The position numbers were made by a program, and so were the translations under genes. The notes below the pieces were generated by a model. The model worked only from the letters and a program-made list of their open reading frames with translations, searched no databases and was not told where the DNA came from. From positions 1 to 12,165 of the forward strand of contig JACMOF010000562.1 in NCBI GenBank assembly GCA_014378155.1: a DNA stretch of 12,165 bases. The letters run 5' to 3'. How positions within the stretch are numbered: position 1 is the stretch's first letter; each line of letters starts with the position of its first letter. Source of the DNA: Caulobacter sp. GTDB taxonomy: Bacteria > Pseudomonadota > Alphaproteobacteria > Caulobacterales > Caulobacteraceae. Positions 1 to 6,265 of this stretch are shown here, in pieces.

Positions 1-138
1 CACGACCTTGCCGGCGGTTCCGACCACGGCCCCGGTTGCCCCCACCACCGCGCCGCCGGCCGCGGCGACCAGGCATCCCTGGGCGCTCAGGGCGATGGCG
101 GTCAGGGACAGGGCGAGGAGAAAGGGACGCGGGGTCAT
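1..138 (-). CDS. Putative small lipoprotein with glycine-zipper segment (partial, C terminus outside window)
   Basis: Only the first 46 codons are present, read leftwards from the ATG at 138; the gene continues beyond position 1. Residues 1-21 look like a signal peptide: a basic residue at position 4, then a leucine/alanine-rich core. Cys22 follows A-Q-G, an acceptable but not perfect lipobox (the -3 residue is Ala rather than Leu/Val/Ile). The rest is Ala/Gly/Val-rich with two GAVVG repeats (residues 29-33 and 36-40), a GxxxG glycine-zipper pattern seen in many small envelope lipoproteins and membrane-associated peptides. I infer an envelope lipoprotein; no specific family is recognised. There is no strong Shine-Dalgarno sequence. 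The gene is divergent from the small gene at 409. Alternatively it could be a secreted protein cleaved by signal peptidase I. Confidence 0.6.
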   Translation of the reverse strand, partial: MTPRPFLLALSLTAIALSAQGCLVAAAGGAVVGATGAVVGTAGKVV

Positions 139-408
139 GAGAGCGCTCACAGGGAAATTGAGGGCCGCCTTCTAGCGCGGCGCGCTCGCACCGTCGCCGT
201 GTCGGATGGCCGCTATGTGTCCGCGCACGCGAAATTTGGCGCTTGATGCCGGCGCGACATTTTCGCGCTGACGGCCGGGCGCCAACGACGAGCGCCGCTG
301 CGAGTAGATTAACCTTAACGAGGTCGCTTGATTACTTTTTATCAACGAAAAAAATAGGAACGAGTCGCGTCGCCGAAGAGTTGTGGGGGTGAAGGAATTT
401 GTATCGAC
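139..408. promoter_or_regulatory. Divergent intergenic region with AT-rich patch, CtrA-like half-sites and a GANTC site
   Basis: This 270-bp region separates the lipoprotein gene (minus) from the 70-aa gene (plus). Its AT-rich part (about 305-360) contrasts with the GC-rich surroundings. It holds a tandem TTAACC-TTAACG pair (309-320) resembling CtrA half-sites, an inverted TTGAT/ATCAA pair (328-345) and a GAGTC (362-366), which is a CcrM-type GANTC methylation site. A TTGATT at 328-333 could be a -35 element, but no convincing -10 follows at 17 bp. In Caulobacter, CtrA and CcrM/GcrA control cell-cycle promoters through such sites. The full CtrA consensus (TTAA-N7-TTAA) is not met, so this is suggestive only. 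No other gene is seen here. Confidence 0.4.
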
Positions 409-621
409 ATGACTTTTCGGGACGATCTCATCAAGCGCGAAGCTCTGGAGCTGTGGAGCCAGATGCATGATGCGCCGGCTCCCAACCTCAGTGGCGCTGA
501 GCTGCTTGAGCTGCTCTGTCGAGATCTTGACTTGCAGGCTTATGACCGTGTCCAGTCGCCCTTCCTGCGGCCGACCATGATGATCCGGCCCGAGGAATGG
601 CCCGGGGCGCGCAAGGGATAG
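409..621 (+). CDS. Unrecognised 70-aa acidic protein
   Basis: An ORF of 70 codons with ATG at 409 and TAG at 619-621. The only purine-rich tract upstream is GAAGGA (391-396), 12 nt from the ATG, a rather long spacing. The protein is soluble-looking, without signal peptide, membrane segment or cysteine pair. A predicted helical N-terminal half, rich in Glu/Leu/Asp (ALELW near residues 12-16 and LSGAELLELLCRDLDL near 27-42), is followed by a Pro/Arg-rich tail. I recognise no family. It is convergent with aroC, with only 4 nt between the two stop codons, so the genes must share a termination region. The AT-rich upstream region with possible cell-cycle sites supports it being expressed. It may be a lineage-specific regulator or adaptor, but that is a guess. 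Confidence 0.55.
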   Translation: MTFRDDLIKREALELWSQMHDAPAPNLSGAELLELLCRDLDLQAYDRVQSPFLRPTMMIRPEEWPGARKG

Positions 622-625
622 AGGG

Positions 626-1747
626 TCAGACCCGTCCTGCGCCACCGGGAACAAACGCCCCGCCTCCCGTCTGGGCCCGATGGCGCAGGAAGGCGTCGGC
701 CAGCACGCAAGCCGTCATCGCCTCGACCACCGGCACGCCTCGGATGCCCACACAGGGGTCGTGGCGGCCCTTGGTGCGCAGATCCACCTCGTTGCCGTTC
801 TCGTCAAGGCTCTGGCGAAGGGTTAGGATCGACGAGGTTGGCTTGAAGGCCACGCGCGCCACCACGGGCTGGCCCGTCGACAGGCCGCCCAACACGCCGC
901 CGGCGTGGTTGGACAGGAACATTGGGCCGTCATGGCCCATCCGCATCTCGTCGGCGTTTTCCTCGCCCGACAAGGCGGCCGAGGCGAAGCCCTCGCCGAT
1001 CTCCACGCCCTTGGCGGCGTTGATCGACATCAGGGCTGCGGCCATCTCGGCGTCCAGCTTGCCGTACAGCGGCGCGCCCCAGCCGGCCGGCACGCCCGTG
1101 GCCTCGACCTCGACGACGGCGCCGGTGGAGGACCCAGCCTTGCGGATGGCCTCCAGATGCTCTTCCCAGACGGGGATGATGGCGGCGTCGGGCGCCCAAT
1201 AGGGGTTCTCGTCGGTCTGGCTCCAGTCCCAGTTGGCGCGGTCGACCTTGTGCGGCCCGATCTGCACCAGGGCGGCGCGCACCGTGACGCCGGGGATCAC
1301 CAGCCGGGCGATCGCGCCGGCCGCCACCCGCGCGGCGGTCTCTCGGGCCGAGCTGCGCCCGCCGCCGCGATAGTCGCGCACGCCGTACTTGGCGAAATAG
1401 GGATAGTCGGAATGACCGGGGCGGAAGGCCTGGGCGATCTCGCCATAGTCCTTGGAGCGCTGGTCGGTGTTGTCGATCATCAGGCTGATCGGCGTGCCGG
1501 TGGTGCGCTGGCCGTCGGTGCGGGCGTCCTCGAACACCCCCGACAGGGTGCGCACGGCGTCCGGCTCCTGGCGCTGGGTGACGAACTTGCCACTGCCGGG
1601 CCGGCGCTTGTCGAGGAAGGCCTGGATCTGCTCGGCGCTGATCGCGATGCCGGGCGGCACGCCATCGACCACGCAGCCCAGGGCCGGGCCGTGGCTTTCG
1701 CCCCAGGTGGTGACGCGGAACAGGTGGCCGAAGGTGTTGTGCGACAT
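626..1747 (-). CDS. aroC: Chorismate synthase
   Basis: Encodes a 373-aa protein, normal family length, that converts 5-enolpyruvylshikimate-3-phosphate to chorismate (EC 4.2.3.5). This is the last step of the shikimate pathway, in the cytoplasm, and needs reduced FMN. The sequence shows the first family signature at residues 16-33 (WGESHG followed by VVDGVPPG), the PGHSDY segment at 111-116, the RSSARET phosphate-binding segment at 131-137, and [10 protein letters not shown] at 328-337. His19 and His112 correspond to the two invariant catalytic histidines of the family. The start at [10 protein letters not shown] (ATG at 1747) is chosen because it gives the canonical N terminus; the frame stays open further upstream but that part has no family similarity. 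No clear Shine-Dalgarno precedes it, so initiation may be leaderless or weak. It faces the 70-aa gene tail to tail and is divergent from the 150-aa gene. It appears monocistronic and complete. Confidence 0.97.
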   Translation of the reverse strand: MSHNTFGHLFRVTTWGESHGPALGCVVDGVPPGIAISAEQIQAFLDKRRPGSGKFVTQRQEPDAVRTLSGVFEDARTDGQRTTGTPISLMIDNTDQRSKDYGEIAQAFRPGHSDYPYFAKYGVRDYRGGGRSSARETAARVAAGAIARLVIPGVTVRAALVQIGPHKVDRANWDWSQTDENPYWAPDAAIIPVWEEHLEAIRKAGSSTGAVVEVEATGVPAGWGAPLYGKLDAEMAAALMSINAAKGVEIGEGFASAALSGEENADEMRMGHDGPMFLSNHAGGVLGGLSTGQPVVARVAFKPTSSILTLRQSLDENGNEVDLRTKGRHDPCVGIRGVPVVEAMTACVLADAFLRHRAQTGGGAFVPGGAGRV

Positions 1748-1933
1748 GGGCGGGGGTTTAGCGGAAAGCGGGCAGGGGGGCAAAGCCAAGCGGAATCCGC
1801 TCGCTTCACCTTGGAGTAGAGTGAATGAAAAAAACCCTTGGGGATTGCACGAAGCTTGACCCGAAGATACTGTCGCTGGGCGTCGATCAAGGTGACCGGG
1901 CGGGGGCCCGGCCCCAATAGGGATGGAACCAAG

Positions 1934-2386
1934 ATGAGCAGCGGCATAGCAAACTTCAGCGGCGAATGCGGCGAGTGCACCAGCGGCTACTTCACCGCAA
2001 CCTGCACCGGCGGCATGCAGGTGGGCCAGTCGGCCACCGTGAACGGCAATTCGCCCCAGGCCTGCGTCGTGGCCAATGATGGGGGAACGGTCTTCGCCAT
2101 CGACCTTCAGACCATCGCCGGCATCTACGACTATCAGGTGCGGGTGGACGCCCAGGGTCCGAGCGGCGCTTTCAGCGGCTCGATGTATCTGGCGTTCGAG
2201 GACCAGACGGGCGACATCTACTATCTCAGCGTCTTCTCCTCGACCCGCGAATGGCACGAGGTGTCGTACAACAGCAGCTCGCCGGCCCTCGTGAAGATCT
2301 ATTGGAGCGACTATTCCTTCACCGTGGGCAGCGGCGACGCCGCCAAGGCCAAGCCGGCCTACAAGGTCGAGAGCGCCATCGCCTAG
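1934..2386 (+). CDS. Unrecognised 150-aa beta-rich protein with four cysteines
   Basis: An ORF of 150 codons starting at the ATG at 1934, preceded by a good purine-rich ribosome-binding site (AGGGATGGA, about 1919-1927). The frame is open upstream to 1838, but no start there has comparable support. Four cysteines lie in the N-terminal third (C12, C15, C24, C44), with C12-C15 forming a CGEC (CxxC) motif. The rest is rich in Ser, Thr, Gly, Tyr and Val with alternating hydrophobic residues (for example [11 protein letters not shown] and [18 protein letters not shown]), which suggests a beta-sandwich or beta-barrel fold. There is no signal peptide or membrane segment. The composition recalls small cytoplasmic lectin-like or actinoporin-like beta proteins, but I cannot assign a family. 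A perfect palindrome terminator follows 17 nt after the stop, so it is probably a single-gene transcript. Confidence 0.75.
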   Translation: MSSGIANFSGECGECTSGYFTATCTGGMQVGQSATVNGNSPQACVVANDGGTVFAIDLQTIAGIYDYQVRVDAQGPSGAFSGSMYLAFEDQTGDIYYLSVFSSTREWHEVSYNSSSPALVKIYWSDYSFTVGSGDAAKAKPAYKVESAIA

Positions 2387-2402
2387 TTCAGGTTCGAGTC
2401 TG

Positions 2403-2433
2403 ACCGGTGGAGGGCGCGCCCTCCACCGGTTTT
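2403..2433 (+). terminator. Intrinsic terminator: perfect 28-bp palindrome plus T-run
   Basis: Positions 2403-2430 form a perfect 28-bp inverted repeat: 14-nt arms beginning ACCGGTGGAGG, GC-rich, with no separate spacer, so the RNA hairpin closes on a GCGC centre. The last base and the next three give TTTT (2430-2433) on the plus strand. It lies 17 nt after the stop of the 150-aa gene. In the other direction it lies 14 nt beyond the stop of the convergent pectate lyase gene, but no T-run follows there. It is therefore primarily a plus-strand terminator that may also pause or stabilise the minus-strand transcript. Confidence 0.75.
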
Positions 2434-2446
2434 CGCCGCGCGAGGA

Positions 2447-3817
2447 TCAGGGCGGCGAGACGGCGCCCCGGCGGGCCGCCGTCTCGGCCAGGTAGAGCTC
2501 GAGGTTGGTCCAGCCCGACCCGGTCTTGGCCAGAGCCGCCCCGTCGGCCTTGGTCGGCTTCAGCCCGTGGGCCTTTTCCCAAGCGTCCGGCATGCCATCG
2601 CCATCGGTGTCGACCGCCGCGACGCCGGTCGGCAGCGCCGGCCAGCCGCCGACCTGGGCCTGGCTGTCGATCTGCTTGCCGGTCTTGTCGCGCACGCCCG
2701 CCACGACCCGGGCGTCGACGCTGTCGCGATAGACCGAGGCGCCCGCGTCCTTCAGCACCCGCGCGTAGGCGCTCGCCGCCGGATCGGCCGCCACCGGCGC
2801 GACCTCGATCGGTCCCGCCTGGCGATAGCCCGGGGCCTGCAGTCCATCGACCAGGCTCCACGGATCGGCTGGGACCACGCCGTTCATGCTGTTGCCGGCG
2901 AACCAGGCCTTGGCCAGGCTGTTGCTCTCGTTGAAGGCGATGGGTTTCCCACTGTCGGGCCCCATCACATAGCTGTTGTCGATGAAGCTGTAGGCCGCCA
3001 GGGCCGCCTTGTCGGCGTCGTAGCCGGCATGGCTCTTGCCCCAGTTGTAAAAGACGTTGGAACGGAACTCGAAGAACGCGCCGACCGGATCCTTGTCCGG
3101 CCCCTCGTAGTTGCCGGGACGCGGCATGCGGGCCAGGTGGTTGGCCCACAGATTATGGTGGAAGCTGATCTTGGCGCCGGCGCCGCCCCGGATCAGGCTG
3201 CCATAGCCGTGGTCGCCCTTGGCGTGGATCGAGTGGCGGAGGCTTTCAGCGATGATCGACCACTGGACGGTCAGGTCATAAAAGCCCTGGCCCTCTTCGT
3301 CGTAACGGGCGCTGGCCGACAGGGTCTCATCGACCGACCAACTGGCGGAAACGTGGTCGAGGATGATCCTGCGGCCCTTGTTGATCCAGATGGCGTCACC
3401 TTCCGTCTTGCTCTCGTCGCCCAGGCGCGAGCGGAGGAAGCGGATCACCACGTCGTCGGCGGCGACGATCAGGGTCTGGTCGCGCAGGGTGATCCCGCCG
3501 CCCGGCGCGGTCTGGCCGGCGATCGTGATGTTGGGCTGGCTGATCTTCAGCGGAGTCCTGAGCGCGATCGTGCCGGCCACCTCGAACACCACGGTGCGCG
3601 GGCCCTTGGCCTCGATCGCGGCGCGCAGGGATCCAGGTCCGGTGTCGTCCAGATTGGTGACCTTGATCACCGCCCCGCCCCGTCCGCCGACCGACAGCCG
3701 TCCGGCCCCCTCGGCGTCAGGGAAGGCAAGGATTTCGCGGGGGGCGGCCTGCGCGGCGGTGACGGCGGCGGCTAGGGCCATGGCGGCTAGGGCGGCGGCC
3801 AGTGCGGTGCGGATCAT
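2447..3817 (-). CDS. Secreted pectate lyase (polysaccharide lyase family 1-like)
   Basis: A 456-aa protein predicted to cleave pectate/polygalacturonate by beta-elimination outside the cytoplasm. Residues 1-24 are a classic signal peptide (MIRTALAAAL...) with likely cleavage after AQA (A24). Residues about 30-330 form the right-handed beta-helix lyase domain. Visible family features are GSLRAAIEA (62-70), the ILDHVSASW/VDETLS segment (152-167) with Asp/Glu residues suited to calcium binding, SFHHNLWANHLARMPRPG (218-235) whose Arg230/Arg233 fit the catalytic arginine region, and FRSNVFYNWG (251-260). The C terminus has a DTDGDGMPDAWE stretch (403-414), a thrombospondin-3-like calcium-binding motif often attached to secreted lyases. 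The start at 3817 is fixed by a strong AAGGAGG and the signal peptide; the frame runs on to 4054 but that part crosses an intergenic repeat. The gene stands alone and implies use of plant cell-wall pectin. The exact substrate is inferred. Confidence 0.9.
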   Translation of the reverse strand: MIRTALAAALAAMALAAAVTAAQAAPREILAFPDAEGAGRLSVGGRGGAVIKVTNLDDTGPGSLRAAIEAKGPRTVVFEVAGTIALRTPLKISQPNITIAGQTAPGGGITLRDQTLIVAADDVVIRFLRSRLGDESKTEGDAIWINKGRRIILDHVSASWSVDETLSASARYDEEGQGFYDLTVQWSIIAESLRHSIHAKGDHGYGSLIRGGAGAKISFHHNLWANHLARMPRPGNYEGPDKDPVGAFFEFRSNVFYNWGKSHAGYDADKAALAAYSFIDNSYVMGPDSGKPIAFNESNSLAKAWFAGNSMNGVVPADPWSLVDGLQAPGYRQAGPIEVAPVAADPAASAYARVLKDAGASVYRDSVDARVVAGVRDKTGKQIDSQAQVGGWPALPTGVAAVDTDGDGMPDAWEKAHGLKPTKADGAALAKTGSGWTNLELYLAETAARRGAVSPP

Positions 3818-3827
3818 CGTGGTTTCC

Positions 3828-3834
3828 CCTCCTT
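3828..3834 (-). promoter_or_regulatory. Strong ribosome-binding site for the pectate lyase
   Basis: Read on the minus strand this is AAGGAGG, a near-perfect anti-Shine-Dalgarno match, 10 nt upstream of the ATG at 3817. It decides the start, since the longer upstream frame has no comparable site. Only 5 nt separate it from the left arm of the 103-bp inverted repeat, so folding of that repeat in mRNA could affect ribosome access. Confidence 0.8.
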
Positions 3835-3839
3835 CAATT

Positions 3840-3942
3840 CCGCTCATCCTGACGAAAGTCGGGACCCAAGCCGAGCTTGAAGGGTCTCTCGAGCCAACCC
3901 CGCTGGCGCCGCTTGGGTCCCGACCTTCGTCAGGATGAGCGG
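3840..3942. repeat. Palindromic intergenic repeat (two 32-nt arms, 39-nt spacer)
   Basis: The left arm at 3840-3871 (starting CCGCTCATCCTGACGAA) and the right arm at 3911-3942 (ending TTCGTCAGGATGAGCGG) are inverted copies matching at 31 of 32 positions, around a 39-nt spacer. If translated, the arms give peptides such as AHPDEGRDP and WVPTFVRMSG. These are familiar to me as products of dispersed palindromic intergenic repeats in alphaproteobacterial genomes (the 'HPGLDPG...WVPAFAGMT' type). I therefore call it a member of such a REP/BOX-like family. Other copies are not visible in this window. It lies between the predicted promoter and the ribosome-binding site of the pectate lyase gene. Confidence 0.85.
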
Positions 3943-3967
3943 AGAGAGAGGGGGCTTGAATGCCTTC

Positions 3968-3996
3968 ATTATCGCCTGTCCCCGAAATCCTGTCCA
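3968..3996 (-). promoter_or_regulatory. Predicted sigma70-type promoter for the pectate lyase
   Basis: On the minus strand, TGGACA (3991-3996) matches the -35 hexamer TTGACA at 5 of 6 positions. It is followed after exactly 17 bp by GATAAT (3968-3973), 5 of 6 matches to TATAAT. Transcription would start near 3961, giving a 5' leader of about 140 nt that contains the whole 103-bp inverted repeat before the ribosome-binding site. The rest of 3997-4259, also upstream of the divergent Cache gene, shows no equally good promoter for that gene. The match is to the general bacterial consensus; Caulobacter housekeeping promoters can differ, so this is moderate evidence. Confidence 0.5.
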
Positions 3997-4259
3997 CCGG
4001 TGTCATCGCCAACACCCAACGCTTTTCGCGGGTTTTCATGACAGCGTTCGCCACAATCTTGGTTATCGCCTAGGCGGACACGGGCAGGCCCTGCCGCGAA
4101 GTCGGGCATTCCCGGGTGATCCTGACGGTCGCGGGCCGAAAACGCGCGACCCATCGTCCGGCCCCATCCCCTGAACCTGACCCTGGTGTCATCCTCGCTT
4201 GTCTGGCGAGCGATTCGGCTATTCCGGGTCCCGCCGCCGGTTTCGGGGGAAGCTCATCC

Positions 4260-5357
4260 ATGTCAGGTGAAGACGCCAGCCTCCGCCCGGAACGCATCCT
4301 GGAACTGTCCGAGCGCCTCAGCGCCGTGGCGGGCGAGAAGATCGGCGAGATCGCCTATGTCAACCGCTCGGCCAAGATGCTGGCGATCAACGCCCTGATC
4401 GTCGCCGCCCGCGCCGGCGAGGCTGGTCGCGGCTTCGCGATCGTGGCCGAAGAGTTCAAGACCATCTCCACCCAGATCGACGTGGTGGCCGCCGCCCTGG
4501 AAAGCCAGGTGCGCGCCGACCTCAACGAGTTGACCAAGATCGGCGGGGCGATCCTGGGCCATCTGCGCGGCCAGCGCCTGGCCGATCTGGCCCTCAACGC
4601 CATCGAGATCATCGACCGCAACCTCTATGAGCGCACCTGCGACGTGCGCTGGTGGGCCACCGACAGCGCCGTGGTCGATTGCGTCGCCGCCCCATCGCGC
4701 GAAGCCTCCAGCTATGCCAGCCAGCGGCTGAAGGTGATCCTCGACGCCTACACGGTCTATCTCGACCTGTGGGTCGCCGACGCGACCGGCAAGGTCGTGG
4801 CCAGCGGCCGCCCCGACAGGTACCCGGCCGCCAAGACCCTGTCGGTGGCCGACGCCGCCTGGTTCAGGGACGCCCTGCGCACCCAGTCGGGCGATGACTT
4901 CACCGTCTGCGACATCGAACGGGTCAGGGCGCTGAACGACGCCCCTGTCGCCACCTACGCCACCGCCATCCGGGCCGGCGGCCAGGCCAATGGCAAGGTG
5001 ATCGGCGTGCTCGGCGTGCATTTCGACTGGAAGCCCCAGGCCCAGGCCATCGTCGACGGCGTGCGCCTGACCGACGACGAACGCGCTCGCTCAAGGGTCA
5101 TGCTGCTGGACCAGAACCACCGGGTGCTGGCCTCCTCCGACGGCAAGGGCGTGCTGGAGGAAACCTTCAAGCTCGACACCACCAGCGGCGACATGGGCAG
5201 CTATGCCGAGGGCGCCCGCACGGTCGGTTACGCCCTGACGCCAGGGTATGAGACCTATAGGGGCATGGGTTGGTACGGCTGCCTGGTCCAGACCGCGCAA
5301 GCCGATAAGCCGGCGGCGACGTTTCGTAGCCCCGTGATCCCAGGCAAGGCGGCTTAG
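4260..5357 (+). CDS. Soluble MCP-like signalling hairpin fused to a C-terminal Cache-like sensor
   Basis: A 365-aa protein starting at ATG 4260, after GGGGGAAG (4245-4252); the frame is open back to 4116, but that stretch is Pro/Gly-rich and lacks a better start. Residues about 25-85 carry the conserved tip of a methyl-accepting chemotaxis protein signalling domain (LAINALIVAARAGEAGRGF at 41-59, then IVAEEFKTIS). Residues about 150-345 resemble a double Cache sensor: LDLWVADATGKVVASG, WFRDAL, ATAIRAGGQANGKVIGVLGVHFDW, then a second module VMLLDQNHRVLASS to GMGWYGCLVQ. No membrane segment or signal peptide is visible, so it should be cytoplasmic, unlike most Cache receptors. The order (signalling first, sensor last) is also reversed. 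The ligand is unknown. It may feed a CheA/CheW array or another partner. Only a weak 5-bp hairpin (5366-5382) follows the stop, so readthrough into rplJ cannot be excluded. Confidence 0.8.
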   Translation: MSGEDASLRPERILELSERLSAVAGEKIGEIAYVNRSAKMLAINALIVAARAGEAGRGFAIVAEEFKTISTQIDVVAAALESQVRADLNELTKIGGAILGHLRGQRLADLALNAIEIIDRNLYERTCDVRWWATDSAVVDCVAAPSREASSYASQRLKVILDAYTVYLDLWVADATGKVVASGRPDRYPAAKTLSVADAAWFRDALRTQSGDDFTVCDIERVRALNDAPVATYATAIRAGGQANGKVIGVLGVHFDWKPQAQAIVDGVRLTDDERARSRVMLLDQNHRVLASSDGKGVLEETFKLDTTSGDMGSYAEGARTVGYALTPGYETYRGMGWYGCLVQTAQADKPAATFRSPVIPGKAA

Positions 5358-5402
5358 GTCAAAGACCCTGCTCCCACCAGGGAAAGCGGGGGATGCTGCC
5401 TG

Positions 5403-5431
5403 TTGATCTTCCACGCCAAACCGTCTATACG
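5403..5431 (+). promoter_or_regulatory. Predicted sigma70-type promoter of rplJ-rplL
   Basis: TTGATC (5403-5408, four of six consensus) and TATACG (5426-5431) are separated by exactly 17 bp. A start near 5438 would yield a leader of about 260 nt before rplJ. The site is just 45 nt after the stop of the upstream Cache gene. It is the only well-spaced hexamer pair that I found in this intergenic region. Confidence 0.55.
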
Positions 5432-5437
5432 CCGCCC

Positions 5438-5701
5438 CTTCTCCGTCGGGCTCGCCCGGCGAAGACCTGTTTGTGAACAGCGGGGCGTGGGGTCACCAGC
5501 GCCATAATCGAGGAAGAGCCCTTCCTCGCCGTCGGGAGACAGGGATGGACAAGACCACGCCATGCTCGCCTTCGGGATGAGACGCGCGGCTGACTTTCCT
5601 TGGAACAGGCTGATGCAACTCGCGTGCGGGAGCGATCCCTCATGCGTCGAGCATTTGGCTGCCGGAATAGTCCGGCCGCTGTCATTGAGTAGGAGACCGC
5701 A
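5438..5701 (+). promoter_or_regulatory. Structured rplJ leader, probable L10 autoregulatory region
   Basis: The predicted rplJ 5' leader contains several clear hairpins. These are CTGTT/AACAG with loop TGTG (5467-5480), a perfect 8-bp CGAGGAAG/CTTCCTCG stem with tetraloop AGCC (5509-5528), a UUCG-capped stem (5565-5581, one bulge and one G-U pair), and a perfect 6-bp GCCGGA/TCCGGC stem with loop ATAG (5661-5676). A good AGGAGA ribosome-binding site follows at 5691-5696. In many bacteria the L10-L7/L12 complex binds the rplJ leader and represses translation. I infer the same here from position, length and structure. I have not matched the kink-turn consensus of the known L10 leader family. No ORF of note is seen in the leader. 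Confidence 0.5.
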
Positions 5702-6220
5702 ATGGACCGCGCTCAAAAGCAGGAGTCGATCGAATCGCTGAAAAGCGTTTTCGAAGGCGCCGGCGCTGTCGTCGTGACCCACTACATGGGCATGACCGTT
5801 GCGGAAATGACTGAACTGCGTAGCCGCCTCCGCAAGGAATCGGCCACGTTCCAGGTGGTGAAGAACACCCTCGTCCAGAAGGCCCTGAACGGCTCGATCG
5901 GTGAAGAGGGCGCCGCCCTGTTCACGGGTCCGGTCGCCATCGCCTTCGGCAAGGATCCTGTCTCCGCCGCCAAGATCGTCACCCAGTACGCCAAGGAAAA
6001 CGAGAAGCTCAAGCTTGTCGGCGGCATTCTGGGCCAGACGACGGTTCTGGACGAAACGGCCGTGCGCGCTCTCGCCACGCTGCCGTCGCTCGACCAGATC
6101 CGTGGCAAGCTTATCGGCCTCATCCAGGCTCCGGCGACCAAGATCGCTGGCGTCCTGCAGGCTCCGGCTGGCCAACTGGCGCGCGTCTTCAACGCCTATG
6201 CGACCAAAGACGCCGCGTAA
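5702..6220 (+). CDS. rplJ: 50S ribosomal protein L10
   Basis: A 172-aa protein of normal length, base of the L7/L12 stalk of the large ribosomal subunit. The N-terminal domain binds the L11 region of 23S rRNA; the C-terminal helix carries L7/L12 dimers. The sequence has the typical start (MDRAQKQESIESLKSVFEGA), VVVTHYMGMTVAEMTELRSRLR (about residues 23-44), VVKNTLVQKAL (52-62) and the FTGPVAIAF segment (about 74-82). The C-terminal stretch from about 135 is the long helix expected to bind L7/L12 N-terminal domains. ATG 5702 follows AGGAGA with 5-nt spacing. rplL starts 45 nt downstream with no terminator between, so the two form an operon. The usual upstream partners rplK-rplA are not here; a sensory gene precedes instead. 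Confidence 0.98.
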   Translation: MDRAQKQESIESLKSVFEGAGAVVVTHYMGMTVAEMTELRSRLRKESATFQVVKNTLVQKALNGSIGEEGAALFTGPVAIAFGKDPVSAAKIVTQYAKENEKLKLVGGILGQTTVLDETAVRALATLPSLDQIRGKLIGLIQAPATKIAGVLQAPAGQLARVFNAYATKDAA

Positions 6221-6265
6221 CGGTCATCTCCGCACAAATCCCCTCATTCTCTAAGGAAATTGAAC

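Noticed and set aside
172..654. 160-codon minus-strand frame across the 70-aa gene and its promoter.
   Set aside because: It runs through the AT-rich regulatory region, has no recognisable motif, and competes with a better candidate on the plus strand.
1748..2257. Upstream extension of the aroC frame to 543 residues.
   Set aside because: The canonical chorismate synthase N terminus begins at the ATG at 1747. The extension is antisense to the 150-aa gene and has no similarity to the family.
3818..4054. Upstream extension of the pectate lyase frame to 535 residues.
   Set aside because: It translates the palindromic repeat and the promoter. The strong ribosome-binding site and signal peptide fix the start at 3817.
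4035..4065. A LacI-type operator-like sequence (ACAGCG-TT-CGCCAC) upstream of the lyase.
   Set aside because: Only half of the arm positions are symmetric, so it is not distinguishable from chance in GC-rich DNA.
3960..4073. A 37-codon plus-strand ORF with a GAGGGGG tract just upstream.
   Set aside because: It overlaps the predicted lyase promoter, uses a rare TTA codon and resembles nothing known. Probably chance.
4116..4259. N-terminal extension of the MCP/Cache gene.
   Set aside because: Pro/Gly/Ser-rich with no domain, and the ATG at 4260 has the better ribosome-binding site. Not fully excluded.
5366..5382. CCCTG/CAGGG hairpin as a terminator of the MCP/Cache gene.
   Set aside because: Only 5 bp with a 7-nt loop and no T-run; too weak to call.
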